A stretch of DNA of 64,000 bases, taken from NCBI GenBank assembly GCA_045837725.1, contig JBEWZL010000126.1:1-64000 (forward strand), read 5' to 3'. The stretch comes from Vermamoeba vermiformis. Lineage: Eukaryota > Tubulinea > Echinamoebida. Positions within the stretch are counted from its first letter, which is position 1, and every line of letters starts with the position of its first letter. Below the pieces are notes generated by a model. That model was not told the origin of the DNA and searched no databases. It saw only the letters and a program-made list of their open reading frames with translations. Below are positions 21,041-32,835 of the stretch, piece by piece. Both the position numbers and the translations under genes were made by a program.

Positions 21041-21931
21041 TTACATGGGTGAGCCGCAACCGCTGCAGAAGTTACCAGCACCTTGCGCGCCGCATTTGGT
21101 GCAGAATTTTACGACAGGTGCAGCTGGTTGTTGTTGAACTTGACGTGTTCCGCAACCTGAGCAAAATGCTGCGCCATGAGCAAGCGGGATGCGACACGAG
21201 ATGCAGGCATTGTTTGTAGTCATCATGGGGTTCGTAGCCATCATTGGCTGCATGTTTGGCATCGGTGTTGGGACCTGCATGCTCGGGTTTGAGAAAGCCA
21301 TGTTTGGATTTGAATGTGCCATCGGTAATTGAGGTGAAGATGGCTCCTTGCGCTTGACATTAACGACGTCGTTTTGGACATAATTGACAGTCTTGGTTCG
21401 CTCAACACGGGCCGTGTCGCTAACGTTGAGTGTAATTGACTTCTTTCCTCCTTTAATCGTAATCATGCCCTTGAGTTTTTTGGCCATTTCCTTCAACCGG
21501 CTAGATCCGCTGTAGGATTTCGCTCCAGATTTGATTTTCTTCATTGTGGACATCAACTTCAGAGTCTTTTCGGCGCACGATTGCTGAAGGTTCAAAAACT
21601 CTGCCTCAGCGGCAAGCATCTCGCCATAACTTCGGTACTCGACGAAATATTCTTCCCATTTAGCAAGCAGATCGTATAAAATTTGGATCATTTGGGTGAC
21701 GTTCATGTCCTTGTTGCTGTAAATTGATCGATTAAATTCTTCGCATTTCTCCACGATCCATTTCATATGAGTGTGCATGGGCTCGGGAATAACGCTGCCA
21801 GGGACGGGTTGACCAGGAGTAACTACTTGCTGGGCATAATTTTGTTGTTGGAAGACGCCGGGACTAGCGACGCCAGGATTGTAGCCAGTATTAATGGCGC
21901 CAGGAGGAAGAGTGTACACTGGTTGAGACAT
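21041..21931 (-). CDS. double zinc-ribbon protein with N-terminal helical domain, 296 aa
   Basis: A single exon. Residues 1-50 are Pro/Gln-rich. Residues about 52-155 form a helical domain (WIVEKCEEFNRSIYSNKDM, then WEEYFVEYRSYGEMLAAEAE) that resembles residues 18-120 of the kinase next door: the pattern W-x-EY, then E, F, a run of Ala/Lys, KK-K-G, Y-GS and a final K-L-I block all line up by eye. A Pro/Met/Asn-rich linker follows. The C-terminus has two ribbons of C-x2-C...C-x2-C type (CISC...CSGC and CTKC...CSGC). It is soluble with no signal peptide. A regulatory partner or substrate of the kinase is a reasonable guess. Confidence 0.7.
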   Translation of the reverse strand: MSQPVYTLPPGAINTGYNPGVASPGVFQQQNYAQQVVTPGQPVPGSVIPEPMHTHMKWIVEKCEEFNRSIYSNKDMNVTQMIQILYDLLAKWEEYFVEYRSYGEMLAAEAEFLNLQQSCAEKTLKLMSTMKKIKSGAKSYSGSSRLKEMAKKLKGMITIKGGKKSITLNVSDTARVERTKTVNYVQNDVVNVKRKEPSSPQLPMAHSNPNMAFSNPSMQVPTPMPNMQPMMATNPMMTTNNACISCRIPLAHGAAFCSGCGTRQVQQQPAAPVVKFCTKCGAQGAGNFCSGCGSPM

Positions 21932-22072
21932 GATGAAGGGAGTGGATGTCGCGCAACTTGTTTCAGAATTGAAAAATGAATGGCGGAATTGATAAACCTA
22001 CAATTTAATCCATTAGCACGTGTATTTGCGTTTCTGAAAGTGTCAGTCATCTCCGGAGATACAAATTAACCT

Positions 22073-22087
22073 CCAATTCGCTTTTTG
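22073..22087 (+). promoter_or_regulatory. shared upstream element, copy 5
   Basis: CCAATTCGCTTTTTG, 142 bp upstream of the ATG at 21931 (minus). A partial inverted copy, GGCGAATTG, follows near 22100. Confidence 0.5.
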
Positions 22088-22921
22088 TATAAGAGTTGCG
22101 GCGAATTGCCCGATTTTACGGCGCGCATGAAACGTTGGTTTAACGAAAAGAAAACGATACAGCTCCATACTATTAATACGTGGATGGTCATTACCTACGC
22201 TTTCTACTGGACTTACTTGCGTGGATGAGGATCTTCACCAGATGCTCCCGCCGGCAAGTTGTTCTCGGTGAGCCATTCGTTCAACTTTCAATGCTCCACT
22301 TTAATACATGCGGACGACCAACCAAGAGTTTTCTAATTTACTGCGGTGAAAATTGATTATTTATATCAAATAAGGTATTAAGCAAGTTGCAACATCCTCT
22401 ATTTAATTTATCAGAATAACCGTTGCTTCCCAAATATAGATAATATAATTTTATTTTAAAATTATTCTCGATTTCAGTAACTAATAAATCCTGGTTTAAA
22501 CAATAATTACCTGCATCTGGTTGTTTTAAAACAAAGAAATTACAATTTCAGGAAGAACTTCATCGATATTCTTGCGCTGCCCTTCGAGTTCTTTTTTTCA
22601 AAACTAATGTGCACCTTTTTGTTTTCTTGTTGCGTTTGGAATAAACTAGACAAAACAATTTGCGCAATGATAAGACGACATTATCTTGGTATGGTACAGT
22701 CTCGACGGAGGAAAAAACTTCAATAAGGTTCTGCAGATCTCTAAGTTTCGAAACTCCGGCGGTCAATTTATATACCAAATGAAGTAATTGATTTTTACCG
22801 CACGTGTGCCTTTACTTTCTACGCGTTGCAGCGAACACAATAAGGCTTCGTTGCTCCAGGAGTTTGTCTTCGGCGTGCTGATAAGTTCTTGTCGATCCAT
22901 GAGAAGCCTGACATGAGGATT
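22088..22921. other. intergenic region with a possible gene remnant
   Basis: On the minus strand 22345-22213 reads TLGWSSACIKVEH, a stop, then LNEWLTENNLPAGASGEDPH up to a final stop; this looks like the decayed end of a protein, family unknown. A 72-codon open frame at 22560-22778 (minus) has no support. Confidence 0.3.
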
Positions 22922-24014
22922 TTAAGCAGCTTCATGGTGACGATCCTTGTAGGGTTCAGATCCCTCAGCAACACTCTTCTCGACACGCTCTTTCTCAGGG
23001 TGCAGTATCCAAGTCACTGCTACGGCAATAAGAGCACCAGAGAACTCTCCGACTGGGTAGATCCAGCCGTAAGTCCATTCGCCGGATATTACGAAGGCTC
23101 CGAATGCAATGGCTGGATTCAATACCGCACCGCTTAACGGTCCTATTATACCATTAGTATAATATTATATTGTAATATCTCTCTTACCGGTAAATAACAA
23201 GGACGTGGCGACCCATCCGCCCACCGAGAAAGCTGTTCCCGTGCCAATGAGCTGATACCTTGTAGCAGTGCCCAAAATGTTTAAAATGTGCACGAAAGTT
23301 AGTAGTATTTCGACGTAGAGGGCTGTAGTCCATCCGTAGTGCGCCAGAGGTCTACCGCGATGATCATTCTGTGCAAGCAAAGAAAAAAATTAATCACGAG
23401 TCAAATGCGATAATAGATTACCTCTGGGTTATCAGGAAATATTCCGCGAATAATAGCAGCACCTGGATCGCAAAGGATTAGACCATTAGAATAATAATTT
23501 AGGTACTCGTACCAGCAATTGCGCCTCCTAGCTGAACAACCCAATAAGATAGCAATTTCGCCCATGGATACACTGATCGCAAGCAGAATGATAACGATAC
23601 TAACGCAAAGATTAGTTTCACTCGAAATTTTTGAAAAAATTACACGAGTACCTGCAGGATTGAAATGCGCGCCACTAATGCCACCAAAATTAAGAATCAT
23701 GATCGATAATATTAATCCGTTTGCTAGGGCTCGACCCGTCAAGGTTACTCTATCATAGAACAACTCAGTATTTTCTAACTGGAATTAAGTTCAGTATACT
23801 TGTCGTAAGCTGGCGTATCAACCGTTAGATGACCCATAACAGCTCCGCCAATACCTACAACAGCTAATAGTGCCTAAGAATTATTAATAATTAATTTCAA
23901 TTGTCTTGCATTACTTACAGTTCCGATAAACTCGGCCAAATGACTTCTGATCAGAGAGTAAAGGGATTCTTTGCCTAATTTTATGCTCTCGAGCTTTCTA
24001 AATACAGCACCCAT
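22922..24014 (-). CDS. aquaporin (MIP family; 7 exons, 265 aa)
   Basis: Exons 24014-23919, 23873-23800, 23749-23652, 23599-23513, 23462-23422, 23368-23188 and 23142-22922 join in frame, with all introns about 45-60 bases. The protein begins MGAVFRKLESIKLGKE and shows the six-helix MIP layout. Helix 1 has HLAEFIGTALLAVVGIGG. The first pore loop is GGISGAHFNPAVS and the second is GPLSGAVLNPAIAFGAF. Both NPA boxes are intact, followed by a cytosolic acidic/basic tail. Length and loop spacing fit an orthodox water channel; I see no clear aquaglyceroporin signature, so glycerol transport is less likely. Role: water movement, for example in volume control. Reading the exons unspliced gives false frames. 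Confidence 0.92.
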
Positions 24015-24570
24015 GTTTGTTTAATTAAAAAACTCTTTGTTGAATTGATATTTTTAAGCTATTTTCCGGATTCTTCGGGTATTTCAGCCATATTTTGACT
24101 AATTTTATGGTGCACAACGAAAAGATGTTGCGCGTGATTGTTTTGCAGAACAAGAATCGACGAGGTTACCTTTTCGATCAACTTTGCAATTTTCTAGTAC
24201 ATCTGCTGGCAAGGCAGCTAACGTCAGTTATGAATATTTGATAATACAACATCGTTGTAATAACAGGAATATTTTGGAAATATTTTGAGGCAACAGGCTG
24301 TTTTTAAAGAAACTAAATGTTTTTAAAATCTAGATTAGATTTTGAAGTTGCATTACGTGCACAGCTGCAGTAAGTCTACCATTAATTTCGATTAACTTAT
24401 TTAAGTCTTATAAGAATAGGCCAATAAACAGGTCAAGGGGCCTCCCGTAGAAACGTGTAAAAACGAATTTTTCTGGCCAAATATTTCTTCGGACAGGACC
24501 TATAAATAAACACACACATCGCCCATAATGGCAACCACAACGGAGCCCTTTATATATTATTTATATATAA
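24015..24570. other. divergent intergenic region
   Basis: AT-rich, between the aquaporin (minus) and the orphan gene at 24571 (plus). No motif is recognised. Confidence 0.5.
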
Positions 24571-25125
24571 ATGGATAAGAAACAGCTACGCAGATACAAA
24601 AATGATCAAATTGTGCATCTGAAAATTATGATTGATCAAATCCCGGTTGCTAAAACCGAATCTGGCTTGCTAAGCTTCGAGGAACAAGAATCTTCAGCGC
24701 GTCTTAATGCATTTGTAGAGGCAGCTATGAATCCAGAATCGTTGGTTGAGCGACTTCAAATAAAGGATGGCTTGATCAGCAGTATTTTCAAGAAGAACTT
24801 CCATGTGCCACTAGCCACAAGTTTGCAAAACAAGGTCTCGTACAGTTTGATTAAAAACCGCCGCAAGATTGGCAAATCTGACTTAGTACTCATTACAACG
24901 TACCACTGCTATGACATCTCTTCAATCAAACCTTTTTTGCCAGTACTAGATGGAGGTCGTGTGGGATTGGACAGCGATTTTACTCCGCTTTTTACGGTGG
25001 TATCCAGCGAAGTTCCGTTCATAATCAAATACAACTGGCATGAGCAAGAAATAACACTCCGATTTGATGTAGATAAGTGGCGTGGTAATTTTGTAAATGG
25101 CCAGTTTGTTGGCAACCCAATATAA
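24571..25125 (+). CDS. orphan protein, 184 aa
   Basis: A single exon from ATG to TAA with good codon structure. There is no signal peptide or membrane segment. The first half is helical and charged (MDKKQLRRYKNDQIVHLKIM); the second half alternates as beta strands (SDLVLITTYHCYDISSIKPF, then EVPFIIKYNWHEQEITLRF). No family recognised. A TATATATAA-like run lies just before the start. Confidence 0.5.
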   Translation: MDKKQLRRYKNDQIVHLKIMIDQIPVAKTESGLLSFEEQESSARLNAFVEAAMNPESLVERLQIKDGLISSIFKKNFHVPLATSLQNKVSYSLIKNRRKIGKSDLVLITTYHCYDISSIKPFLPVLDGGRVGLDSDFTPLFTVVSSEVPFIIKYNWHEQEITLRFDVDKWRGNFVNGQFVGNPI

Positions 25126-26141
25126 TGCATAAATAAACCTCAAGATCTTGCCGCTAAAATTAGTCACAAAAAGAGTCGTCTCCGCCAAAATTAGTCGCAA
25201 ACAGGAAGGGCTAATTGCAAAATTTTAATATATATAATGCATAATAGTATATTAAATAATACCACATTAAATGAACTTTAAACCGGTGAAATGTATTGTG
25301 CAGATGTGAAGGTTTACCCTTCAAAGGTGTGATTGCAACGTGCTTTAAACAGGCACCTAACGCGCCTTCGTCTCCTAGACATATTACGCTGGTTTAATGG
25401 ATCAAAAAAGGGAACCGGGAAATAACCGGGAATTGCGGTACCAACCCGTTTTTTCGCGGTGCCGTACTTCATTCCCGTGACCTGTATGTAGCGCTAGTGG
25501 TGCTTATGTAAATAATGAACTAAAATAATTATTTGGGCCTTCGAGAACAACCCAACAGCACTCCGCCCCGATGTATTGTGTTGCTAGTACGAGGATGATT
25601 CATGATACAATACACATTGTGGCTGACAGCCAGCTGAGCCTATTTGTTTCAGAGTGCGGATTCGGATTGACCTTGACGTTTGCTGAGCTCGGAGGTAACT
25701 ACGTTGCTTCATTTAATTCTAGTAAATATTATACAACATTGTATATTTAAAATCTCAATTTAGGACTTTGGATTTAATTATTAATAATAATTCAAAATAA
25801 GTTTTTCTCTAGACAGAGTCTCACTGCACGAACTCGTTTGTGCTAAATGAACGATAATTATTCAGGCGAAATTTTCAGAAATTATTTTTTTAAATATCTA
25901 ACGAAACTTTTTGATTACAGCTCATATCTCGCGCCGCTTCCAACAATTTGTTGAAGACCTATCCAATTGATGTGTTTACTGTGGCGGTACTTTGATTGCC
26001 AACATTAACATTTGTGGAATTCCAATGGTTGCAGACATCGCGATTAACTTTGCCGTTCCAACCGTTGGCTAAATTTAGCGCTAAAGTCCGGTTCATGAAC
26101 AGTTTTATGAGCTAATTTGGAGCATCTTGAAGAAGACCTCA
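25126..26141. other. intergenic region with a short direct repeat
   Basis: Near 25150-25205 the segment CCGCYAAAATTAGTCRCAAA occurs twice. No gene is seen in the remaining kilobase, which should hold the promoter of the receptor kinase. Confidence 0.5.
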
Positions 26142-29100
26142 ATGCGAACTATATATTTATCGCTATTTATTATTATTTGTATTTCTAAGGTGGAATCTGG
26201 AGGTAAGCAGCCTGATACTCGATTTGATCAAATCTCTGATTTACCTTTTTACAGCCTTTATTTATACGGTGTATCCAGATCTTATGTCGGCAGACTCACC
26301 TTACTATCAACGGAACAGCACCTTCACATTTTCAGATGCGGTTAATTTCCCTCGCAATTTTTTTACCTTGTACTCGGCACCAAACGACAGCTATATCGCA
26401 TTCCAAATTTTTGCCGAGACGATAAATGGCTTGCCTGCTGCTCCTAACGTCACTTTAATGCAAACGCCCGAAGATCAGTACATTTACAAACCGGCTGGTA
26501 AATCTGTTCTTTTATCATTATGGCCTTTCTAATGCCTGATAATGTAGGTAATTTATACTCATCCGTTGGCGTGCATTTGATTGACTCAGTAGCCTTTGCT
26601 GTAATTAATAGCGGATTTGGTCTTGGTTTAGCGTTAATTAAGGGAAATCCGGATAATAACTTGACCGAAATGAAACTAATGGCCTGGAATTGGATATTTT
26701 GGGCCGATATTCTACTTAGCAACGGCAACAGTTTCCCGGATGACCCAATTAACAACGAACTCACATCCATCGCAATCGCGCATCCAAGTACGAAGGCAAT
26801 CCTTGCAGTAATGCTTACCAACTCAGTTCAAGGAATATTTAAAATGTTATTAGCTGACGGTACGATAATAGTCCGAGTATATAAACGTACTAATTTGTTT
26901 TTTTTAGTGGATTCAACGCTTGGGTACCAATCGAGTTCCATCGTCTCCTCTCCAGACAATGTATTTACTGCTCGCCCAGCACTTGCGGCATATCCAGATG
27001 CAGGAGTCAATACCTATATTCTCGCTTATAGTTGGAAGATCTCGAAGTTCCAGTACGAGATCCTCGTTCAAACAGTCGACGACATTATGACGGTCACAAA
27101 CATTACAAATATTCCGTGGTCGACATCGTTTTTGCCGATAGACGTTCAATTAACCTATGTTGGTGAGTCCAAATTAGGAAATTTAAATTTAATTTATGCG
27201 AATATTTCTAGACCGTGCAAATACTTTAAAACTATGACGATTATTCAAACCATAGAGTAACATATAGTGCTATTAATATTCTGCTTGCATATGATTAATC
27301 TATTGAAGTGAACTAAAAATGGACATTCGATACTAAGTTTCCTTTTTAGGTAACAGCGTTATTGCGTTAACGTACCAGCTCATCAATGAGACGCACGCAA
27401 CAGTAAAACAACAATTCGTTAATATTGTCGACAAAGGCACTGTTTCACTGGTAGATCTCGCTGCCGTCGAAGATCTGGCCTTGACTTACGCCATCGCTAC
27501 GAATGTTATGCCTGACGGAAGATTAATTACGACCTGGGCTAGTAGTTCGAATACAAGTACCTTTAATGGTATAATCAGCGATTATAACAACAATACGAAT
27601 CCGCCGATCGAGTTCACGATTCCAGCAGCAGATCCGTCACTTCCCATTGCTCGACTGCAAATAGCCCCGCTCTCATCGACATCATTTGCGGTCACTCAAA
27701 TGCGCATTGGTGAGCGCTCTTCATCGTTCACGAACTACTACATCATTTCAAGTTGCGACGACGGTGTAAGAACGATGAATGAGAACTGTGTGCAGGGCAA
27801 TGCAGGCTGCGTGAACTGCATGTGCAGCAACAGCGATGGTTATTACGCCACGGGAGATTATAAGACATGCAAGACTAGTAAGTTCAGTCCACACTCTTTC
27901 GACAGATTTGAATCCGGTTCTGTTCACATTTTGGAAACTATTAGACATTTACCATCGTTATTAATATTAATATTAGTTTGCGGCGATAATATTGTTGCAG
28001 GCAATGAAACGTGCGACAATTCAAAGGATGTTAACTGCGTGGATTGTGCGTGCGCTCAAGGCTCAACTTGGAATTCTACAGGTACGCTTTAACCTGAAGA
28101 TCGTGGTGTCCGTCTATATGAGCTATTATCACTGAAGTGTAGCCTATTAAACCTGCAAAAGATCCGCGACACCTACTTGCTGACCAGATCCCGTTTTCAA
28201 CAATTTTTAACCGATGTTTTAATATAGAGTTGCTATGCACAACCATTGTTATTGACGCTGCTCCATCCAATATTCCATCCAACCACCAAGTTAGTGGCCC
28301 TACCGCAGAAGCACCGGGTGGCTGGTCCAACGATTACATAGCCATTTTTGTGGTGTGTCCGCTCGGCCTCGGTGCGGCAATATTTTTGGCTGTTTATTTC
28401 GGCAAGAAACGAAAGGCAGAACGAGAAGCAAAACAAAAAGCTGAAAAGAGTGATGCGAATCTAAATCCACGAGAGACAACCGGATCGAACTACGCAACAG
28501 TCCCGCGTGCTTATGGATCGATTCCCGCCAACGAAGTAGAGCTTCAATCGACCAATCAGGGCGGGGCAAGTGGTGCGTTGAAGAGTTCGCGAGCAGTGGA
28601 CAAACTGAACGTGCCTTATGCCGAGCTCAAGTTCTTAACGGAGATCGGTGCTGGTGCGTACGGCAAAGTATTCATTGGAGGTAATTAATCGATCCTACTC
28701 GCCACTCACTATATTATAAATGAATAAGAGACTAATAGTTTGTTATTGAATAGAGTGGCAACGAGTGAAAGTAGCACTGAAGATCAACACTTCCGCGACT
28801 GGTGCTGACTTTGAACGAGAGGCCAAACTCATGGTGTTAGTCGCATTAGTATAGCATTATCAACACCATTGTTGCAATTAATTTGAGAGGTTAATAACGC
28901 TTTACTTTGAAGTGAACTTCGACCGCATCCAAATGTGGTGCAAATGCTCGGAGTGTCCTCCGATGGTCCTTACCCCGTGATGATTCTCGAGTACTGCGAC
29001 GGCGGCAGTCTCGACACAAAGCTGTTCGACACGAAGCAAGCGTGGACAGTCGCAGAACAACTGCGCACAGTGAATGGCATTGCGAAGGGTCTGTTTCACC

Positions 29101-29622
29101 TGCACAAGAATCAGATTATTCACCGTGACATTTCTGCGCGCAACATTTTGTTGAACTATAATCAGCCAAAGATATCAGACTTTGGCTTGTCTCGCTTGGT
29201 GAGTGACACGAAGAAAGGAAGTACGACCAAATCCAACGTTGGTCCGATCCGCTGGATGTCTCCAGAATCGCTGAAATCCATGTCTTACAGTACAAAGTAA
29301 GCACCTTAATATCGAATATACGTTTATAATAATACTCTCGAAAAATTCCTGACAATTTACATTTTTCAGATCGGATGTGTGGACTTTTGGCTTGGTCATT
29401 TACGAAATCGTTGCACGTAAAGAACCTCACGCCGATGCAGATCAAATAAGCATTGGAGTGCAAATCAGAGATCAAGGCATCACTCCTGAGATACCTGAAG
29501 ACTGCGATCCGTGTTTGAAAGAATTAATGGTGCAGTGTTGGCATCTCGATCCGGAGCAGAGACCGACCATGGAAGAGATTTGCGACATATTGGACAAGTA
29601 TATGGAGAATAACAAAATGTAA
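26142..29622 (+). CDS. receptor tyrosine-kinase-like protein (10 exons, 891 aa)
   Basis: Exons 26142-26202, 26255-26497, 26548-26859, 26908-27162, 27350-27877, 27977-28081, 28228-28680, 28754-28835, 28913-29296 and 29370-29622 join in frame. The signal peptide is MRTIYLSLFIIICISKVESG. About 430 residues of beta-rich ectodomain follow, perhaps a propeller. Two Cys-rich modules come next (CVQGNAGCVNCMC; CGDNIVAGNETCDNSKDVNC) of the Myxococcus-type DUF4215-like pattern. A transmembrane helix (YIAIFVVCPLGLGAAIFLAV) precedes a KKRK stop-transfer and a juxtamembrane part with several Tyr. The kinase is complete: GAGAYGKV, VALKIN, HRDISARN, ISDFGLSR, PIRWMSPES, DVWTFGLVIYE. Ligand unknown. The layout is that of an environmental or adhesion receptor with an active kinase. 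Confidence 0.9.
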
Positions 29623-29636
29623 ATATAGTTGGTTTA

Positions 29637-31696
29637 TCAATTTTTAGATGTGCTGTGGATGCGACAATACTTTTTGTGGCCATATGCAATAGTTCTAGTG
29701 CACTGGTAGCCCTTTTTTGTGTATGCACGACATTGACGGTAGTCTTCTGAACTCGATGAATCATAATCACAAGAAGACGAATCCGAAGATGAATCCGAAT
29801 CCGAAGATGAATCCGAGGTATTATAATAAGAGTGGTGATGATGTACGACTTGCTGCTTGGCTTTAAGTTCAGCTTGTTCCTTTTCGAGCTGTAATCTGGC
29901 CTTCTCTGCCTCGAAGGCTTTTCTTTCTGCTTCGAGTCTCTTTTGTTCGTTTTCAAGTCGCTGATTTTCAGCGGCAATTCTCTTCGCCTCAGCCTCTTCT
30001 TTCTCACGCTTTGCTCTTGCAATTTCTTCTTGAGCCTGTCTTTCAGCGGCCATTCTCTTCGCTTCGGCCTCTTCTTTCTCACGTTTTGCTTTGTCCAGTG
30101 CTTCCTGAAGCGCTTTTTTCTCGGCGTCTTCTTTCTGCTTTCGAATGCGCGCCTTTTCTTTATCTTTGTTCTTTTTTATCAATTTATCTTGCGCTGCGCT
30201 TTTGATTTCAGCAATTTGACTCGTGATGCCGGAGATCTGTGGCGAAAGTTCAGGCATGTACATCTGAATCTCGTCGAACAAGTTATTGTTAGATTTGAAT
30301 TCTTCCATTACTTTTTGTTGTTCTTCAGGTGTCGTGCAGCTAGCAAGTTTGTCGGCAAGTGCCACAACGTTTTGTTTCACGATCGGCAAGGACTTAGTCA
30401 CGTAAACCTCGTTGTTTTTCTGTCTGTACTTGTCCATGAACTCTTTCAGCCATTTCTGTGTCAGCAACAAACATTAGTTTGGTTGACTCAAAGATAACGA
30501 ACCGTCGTCTGTTACCTTAAATTGTTCAATTAGTTGGCTCGCTTCTTTCTCCGTAACAACGGACGTTTTCAATATTTCTTCGAACGAAGCGATACTCGAT
30601 TTAAAGTGGTCCTCGCAGTAGTCAATGAACGACTTTGGCTTCATTGGAATGACTTTGTCCAACTTGTCTTTCAATTCTTTCATTGAGTTTTGCAAGAACG
30701 ACTTGGCTACTTCTGGTGCAGGAGCGTTTAAGGCAGATGCAGCAACAGGTGGGTTGGCTGGTGGGGTAGTACTAACGCCAGAGGTTGAAGACTGCGTTGG
30801 TTTGCTTGGGGTGACTGAGGTGCTCGACCCTTCTTTCGGTTTCGTTGACGGTGAGCCAGTGTTGCTTGCATTGACAGCACTAAGGGAGGGAGATGAAGAC
30901 GATGCAGCTGATTTCTCCGAGCTGAGGGACTTGTTGGCTGACGTAGTTTGGCTTGTCAACGGTTTCGTTGCAATGGAGGCAGGTTGGGTTGATTTGGCGG
31001 CACTGCCAACACTTGCGGACGAAGAAGGGGACGGTGTAGTCTGCTGGTCCGAGATACTCAGTCTAGCGAATGAAAGACGGTTGGCTCGAACGGTATCTGA
31101 AGTTGGCTTGACAGGTTGTACTTCGGACTTGGAGGACGGAATTTTCGTGTACATGTCAATCAGCGGAAATAAAGTCGAAGAGCTGCCTCCGGAGGTTTGA
31201 TTTATCTTGTTGAATTGTTCTAGAACGCAAGTTAGACTCACTCTTTCGATTTAAAATAAAATTGTTCGTACCTATCTCTTGTTTCGGTGCAAAACTGCTA
31301 AAAAGATGAAACATGATTCGCAACACGTCTTTTTCTTTGCCGCTGAGGAGTTCTGAATTGAGGTATTGTAAGAACTACAAACCTGACTGTTAGATCTAGA
31401 ACTTACCTGCAACGCCAACGTCTCCAATATTAATATTGCGTTGTTGCGTAAATGTCAATATTTTCGCTGCATTTTTTTGCATCGCAAGTCCCTTCTGAGT
31501 GCTTTGATGCGGTTCCAGCGTCTCTCCGGTCAGTGCGGACAACAGTCGCAATATTATGACACCGTCATTGAATTGCTCTTGTTCGATTGACTTGATATTT
31601 AACGCGAGCTTTGATGACACCCACTGCAATAAATGCTACCAAGTGGGTTAGTATAACATTACCAATGGTATCATCGTAAGTACGTACCTCCGACAT
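29637..31696 (-). CDS. CH-domain coiled-coil protein with C-terminal zinc motif (5 exons, 603 aa)
   Basis: Exons 31696-31688, 31623-31407, 31334-31272, 31219-30516 and 30455-29637 join in frame. Residues 1-100 resemble a calponin-homology domain (WVSSKLALNIKSIEQEQFND, then GVIILRLLSALTGE). A 170-residue Ser/Thr/Pro-rich linker follows. Then comes a helical region, a long highly charged coiled coil (KREKEEAEAKRIAAENQRLE), a Ser/Asp tract, and a last motif CRAYTKKGYQCTRT...YCRIH. That C-x(n)-G-x2-C...YC-x2-H pattern is a small zinc motif found in scattered eukaryote and large-virus proteins. Probably a cytoskeletal linker. Its stop is 14 bp from that of the receptor kinase (convergent). Confidence 0.8.
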
Positions 31697-32025
31697 GAGT
31701 AGTTGTGGTAGTTTGAATAAATCGAAGAATAATGAGGTCACGCTACTATTCTGCTATGCACAAAAAAGAATTCACCACGCGCAACAGGAGATATGACCAG
31801 CATTGAACTATTTACGACTTTGGCCAAGAGATATTCCGTTGCAAAGTTCTCTTCATTTCGACACTCAACGACGGCATCATTTAAACAGCTATCTGTGGGA
31901 CTTGACCATGCAAGCGCTGGCGCACCAGTACACCGGCAAAAGTCGTAATATCGGAAATTTATCTCCGAACTTCTGTCGAGACACCTTCGATATTCCTAGC
32001 ATGCGTCAGAACAATAAGTAAAACT

Positions 32026-32205
32026 GCGCCTCATTGTTTCAATATCACAATAGACACAACTAAATATCTGAGCCGAAAAATTGATCACGTACCTTCGTAT
32101 CAATAGAGCCACGTATCTATTTGCACCACATTGCCGACAATCTTATTTCATCGCGTGCATTCCATGTTGATGCACATGCGCGGCATTGCACAATTCAAAC
32201 ACGAT
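32026..32205. repeat. dispersed repeat A, copy 1
   Basis: About 170 bases starting TTGTTTCAATATCACAATAG match 40112-40275 closely, including GAGCCGAAAAATTGATCACG and TATTTGCACCACATTGCCGA. No coding capacity is seen; it may be a non-autonomous mobile element. Confidence 0.75.
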
Positions 32206-32399
32206 TTCGTTACTTTCTTCGCTGTCTCAATGCGTCATTTGCTAATTTCGTGTTATTTAATTTTAGTTATAAATATGCAATATCGTTACTTACGGCGAGT
32301 CAACATAGCTCTCCGTCAATTTGAATCCAAGCCCTGGAGCAATTTAAGTATTTTTTTTGACCATTGCGGAGTGTGACATATTGCATCCCCGTTCATTCT

Positions 32400-32835
32400 T
32401 ACCAATGCTGATCAGGCATTATTGACGCTCTGAATAATAGATAGAGAACGGCTAGATCGCGGTCTTGGTTGAGCCAGGCGTTGTATCGGCTGTGGCATGA
32501 CGAGCACTTGCGATCTGTTGGGCGTTTCGCGTGGTAAAATTATCATATTTTTCACGGCTCTTGAGCACGTGGACACGTGTATTCGAAGGATAATCTTCCA
32601 ATAAAATCTAATAAATTGATGAATATAAGTCTGGCTCAAAAAAACAGTGGGGTAAAAATGATTGCGGATCGCGATATTTTGAAGTTATGTGCAAGATTAT
32701 CTCTTACCAATGCTTATTTTGCGACATCAGTACTCTCACTATCATTCACATGGCAACTAGATTATATTGATGTGTTATTTAACCATCGTGCAGGTCGTGG
32801 AATGACGAGCACTTGTGCACATCTGAACCTAAAAC
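32400..32835. repeat. dispersed repeat B, two copies
   Basis: CTTACCAATGCT followed about 100 bases later by GTGGMATGACGAGCACTTG occurs at 32398-32515 and again at 32704-32820; a third copy is at 40746-40860. Confidence 0.65.

Noticed and set aside
23401-23763. A frameshift inside the aquaporin gene near 23775
   Set aside because: A 50-base GT-AG intron (23799-23750) restores the frame exactly and gives the expected helix 2, so no frameshift is needed.
30625-31200. A 191-codon open frame on the plus strand
   Set aside because: It is antisense to the Ser/Thr/Pro-rich linker of the CH-domain gene, whose codon bias leaves the opposite strand open.
31334-31406. Loss of frame in the CH domain between exons 2 and 3
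   Set aside because: Using the acceptor CGGCAAAG instead of the first AG keeps the frame and the CH pattern.
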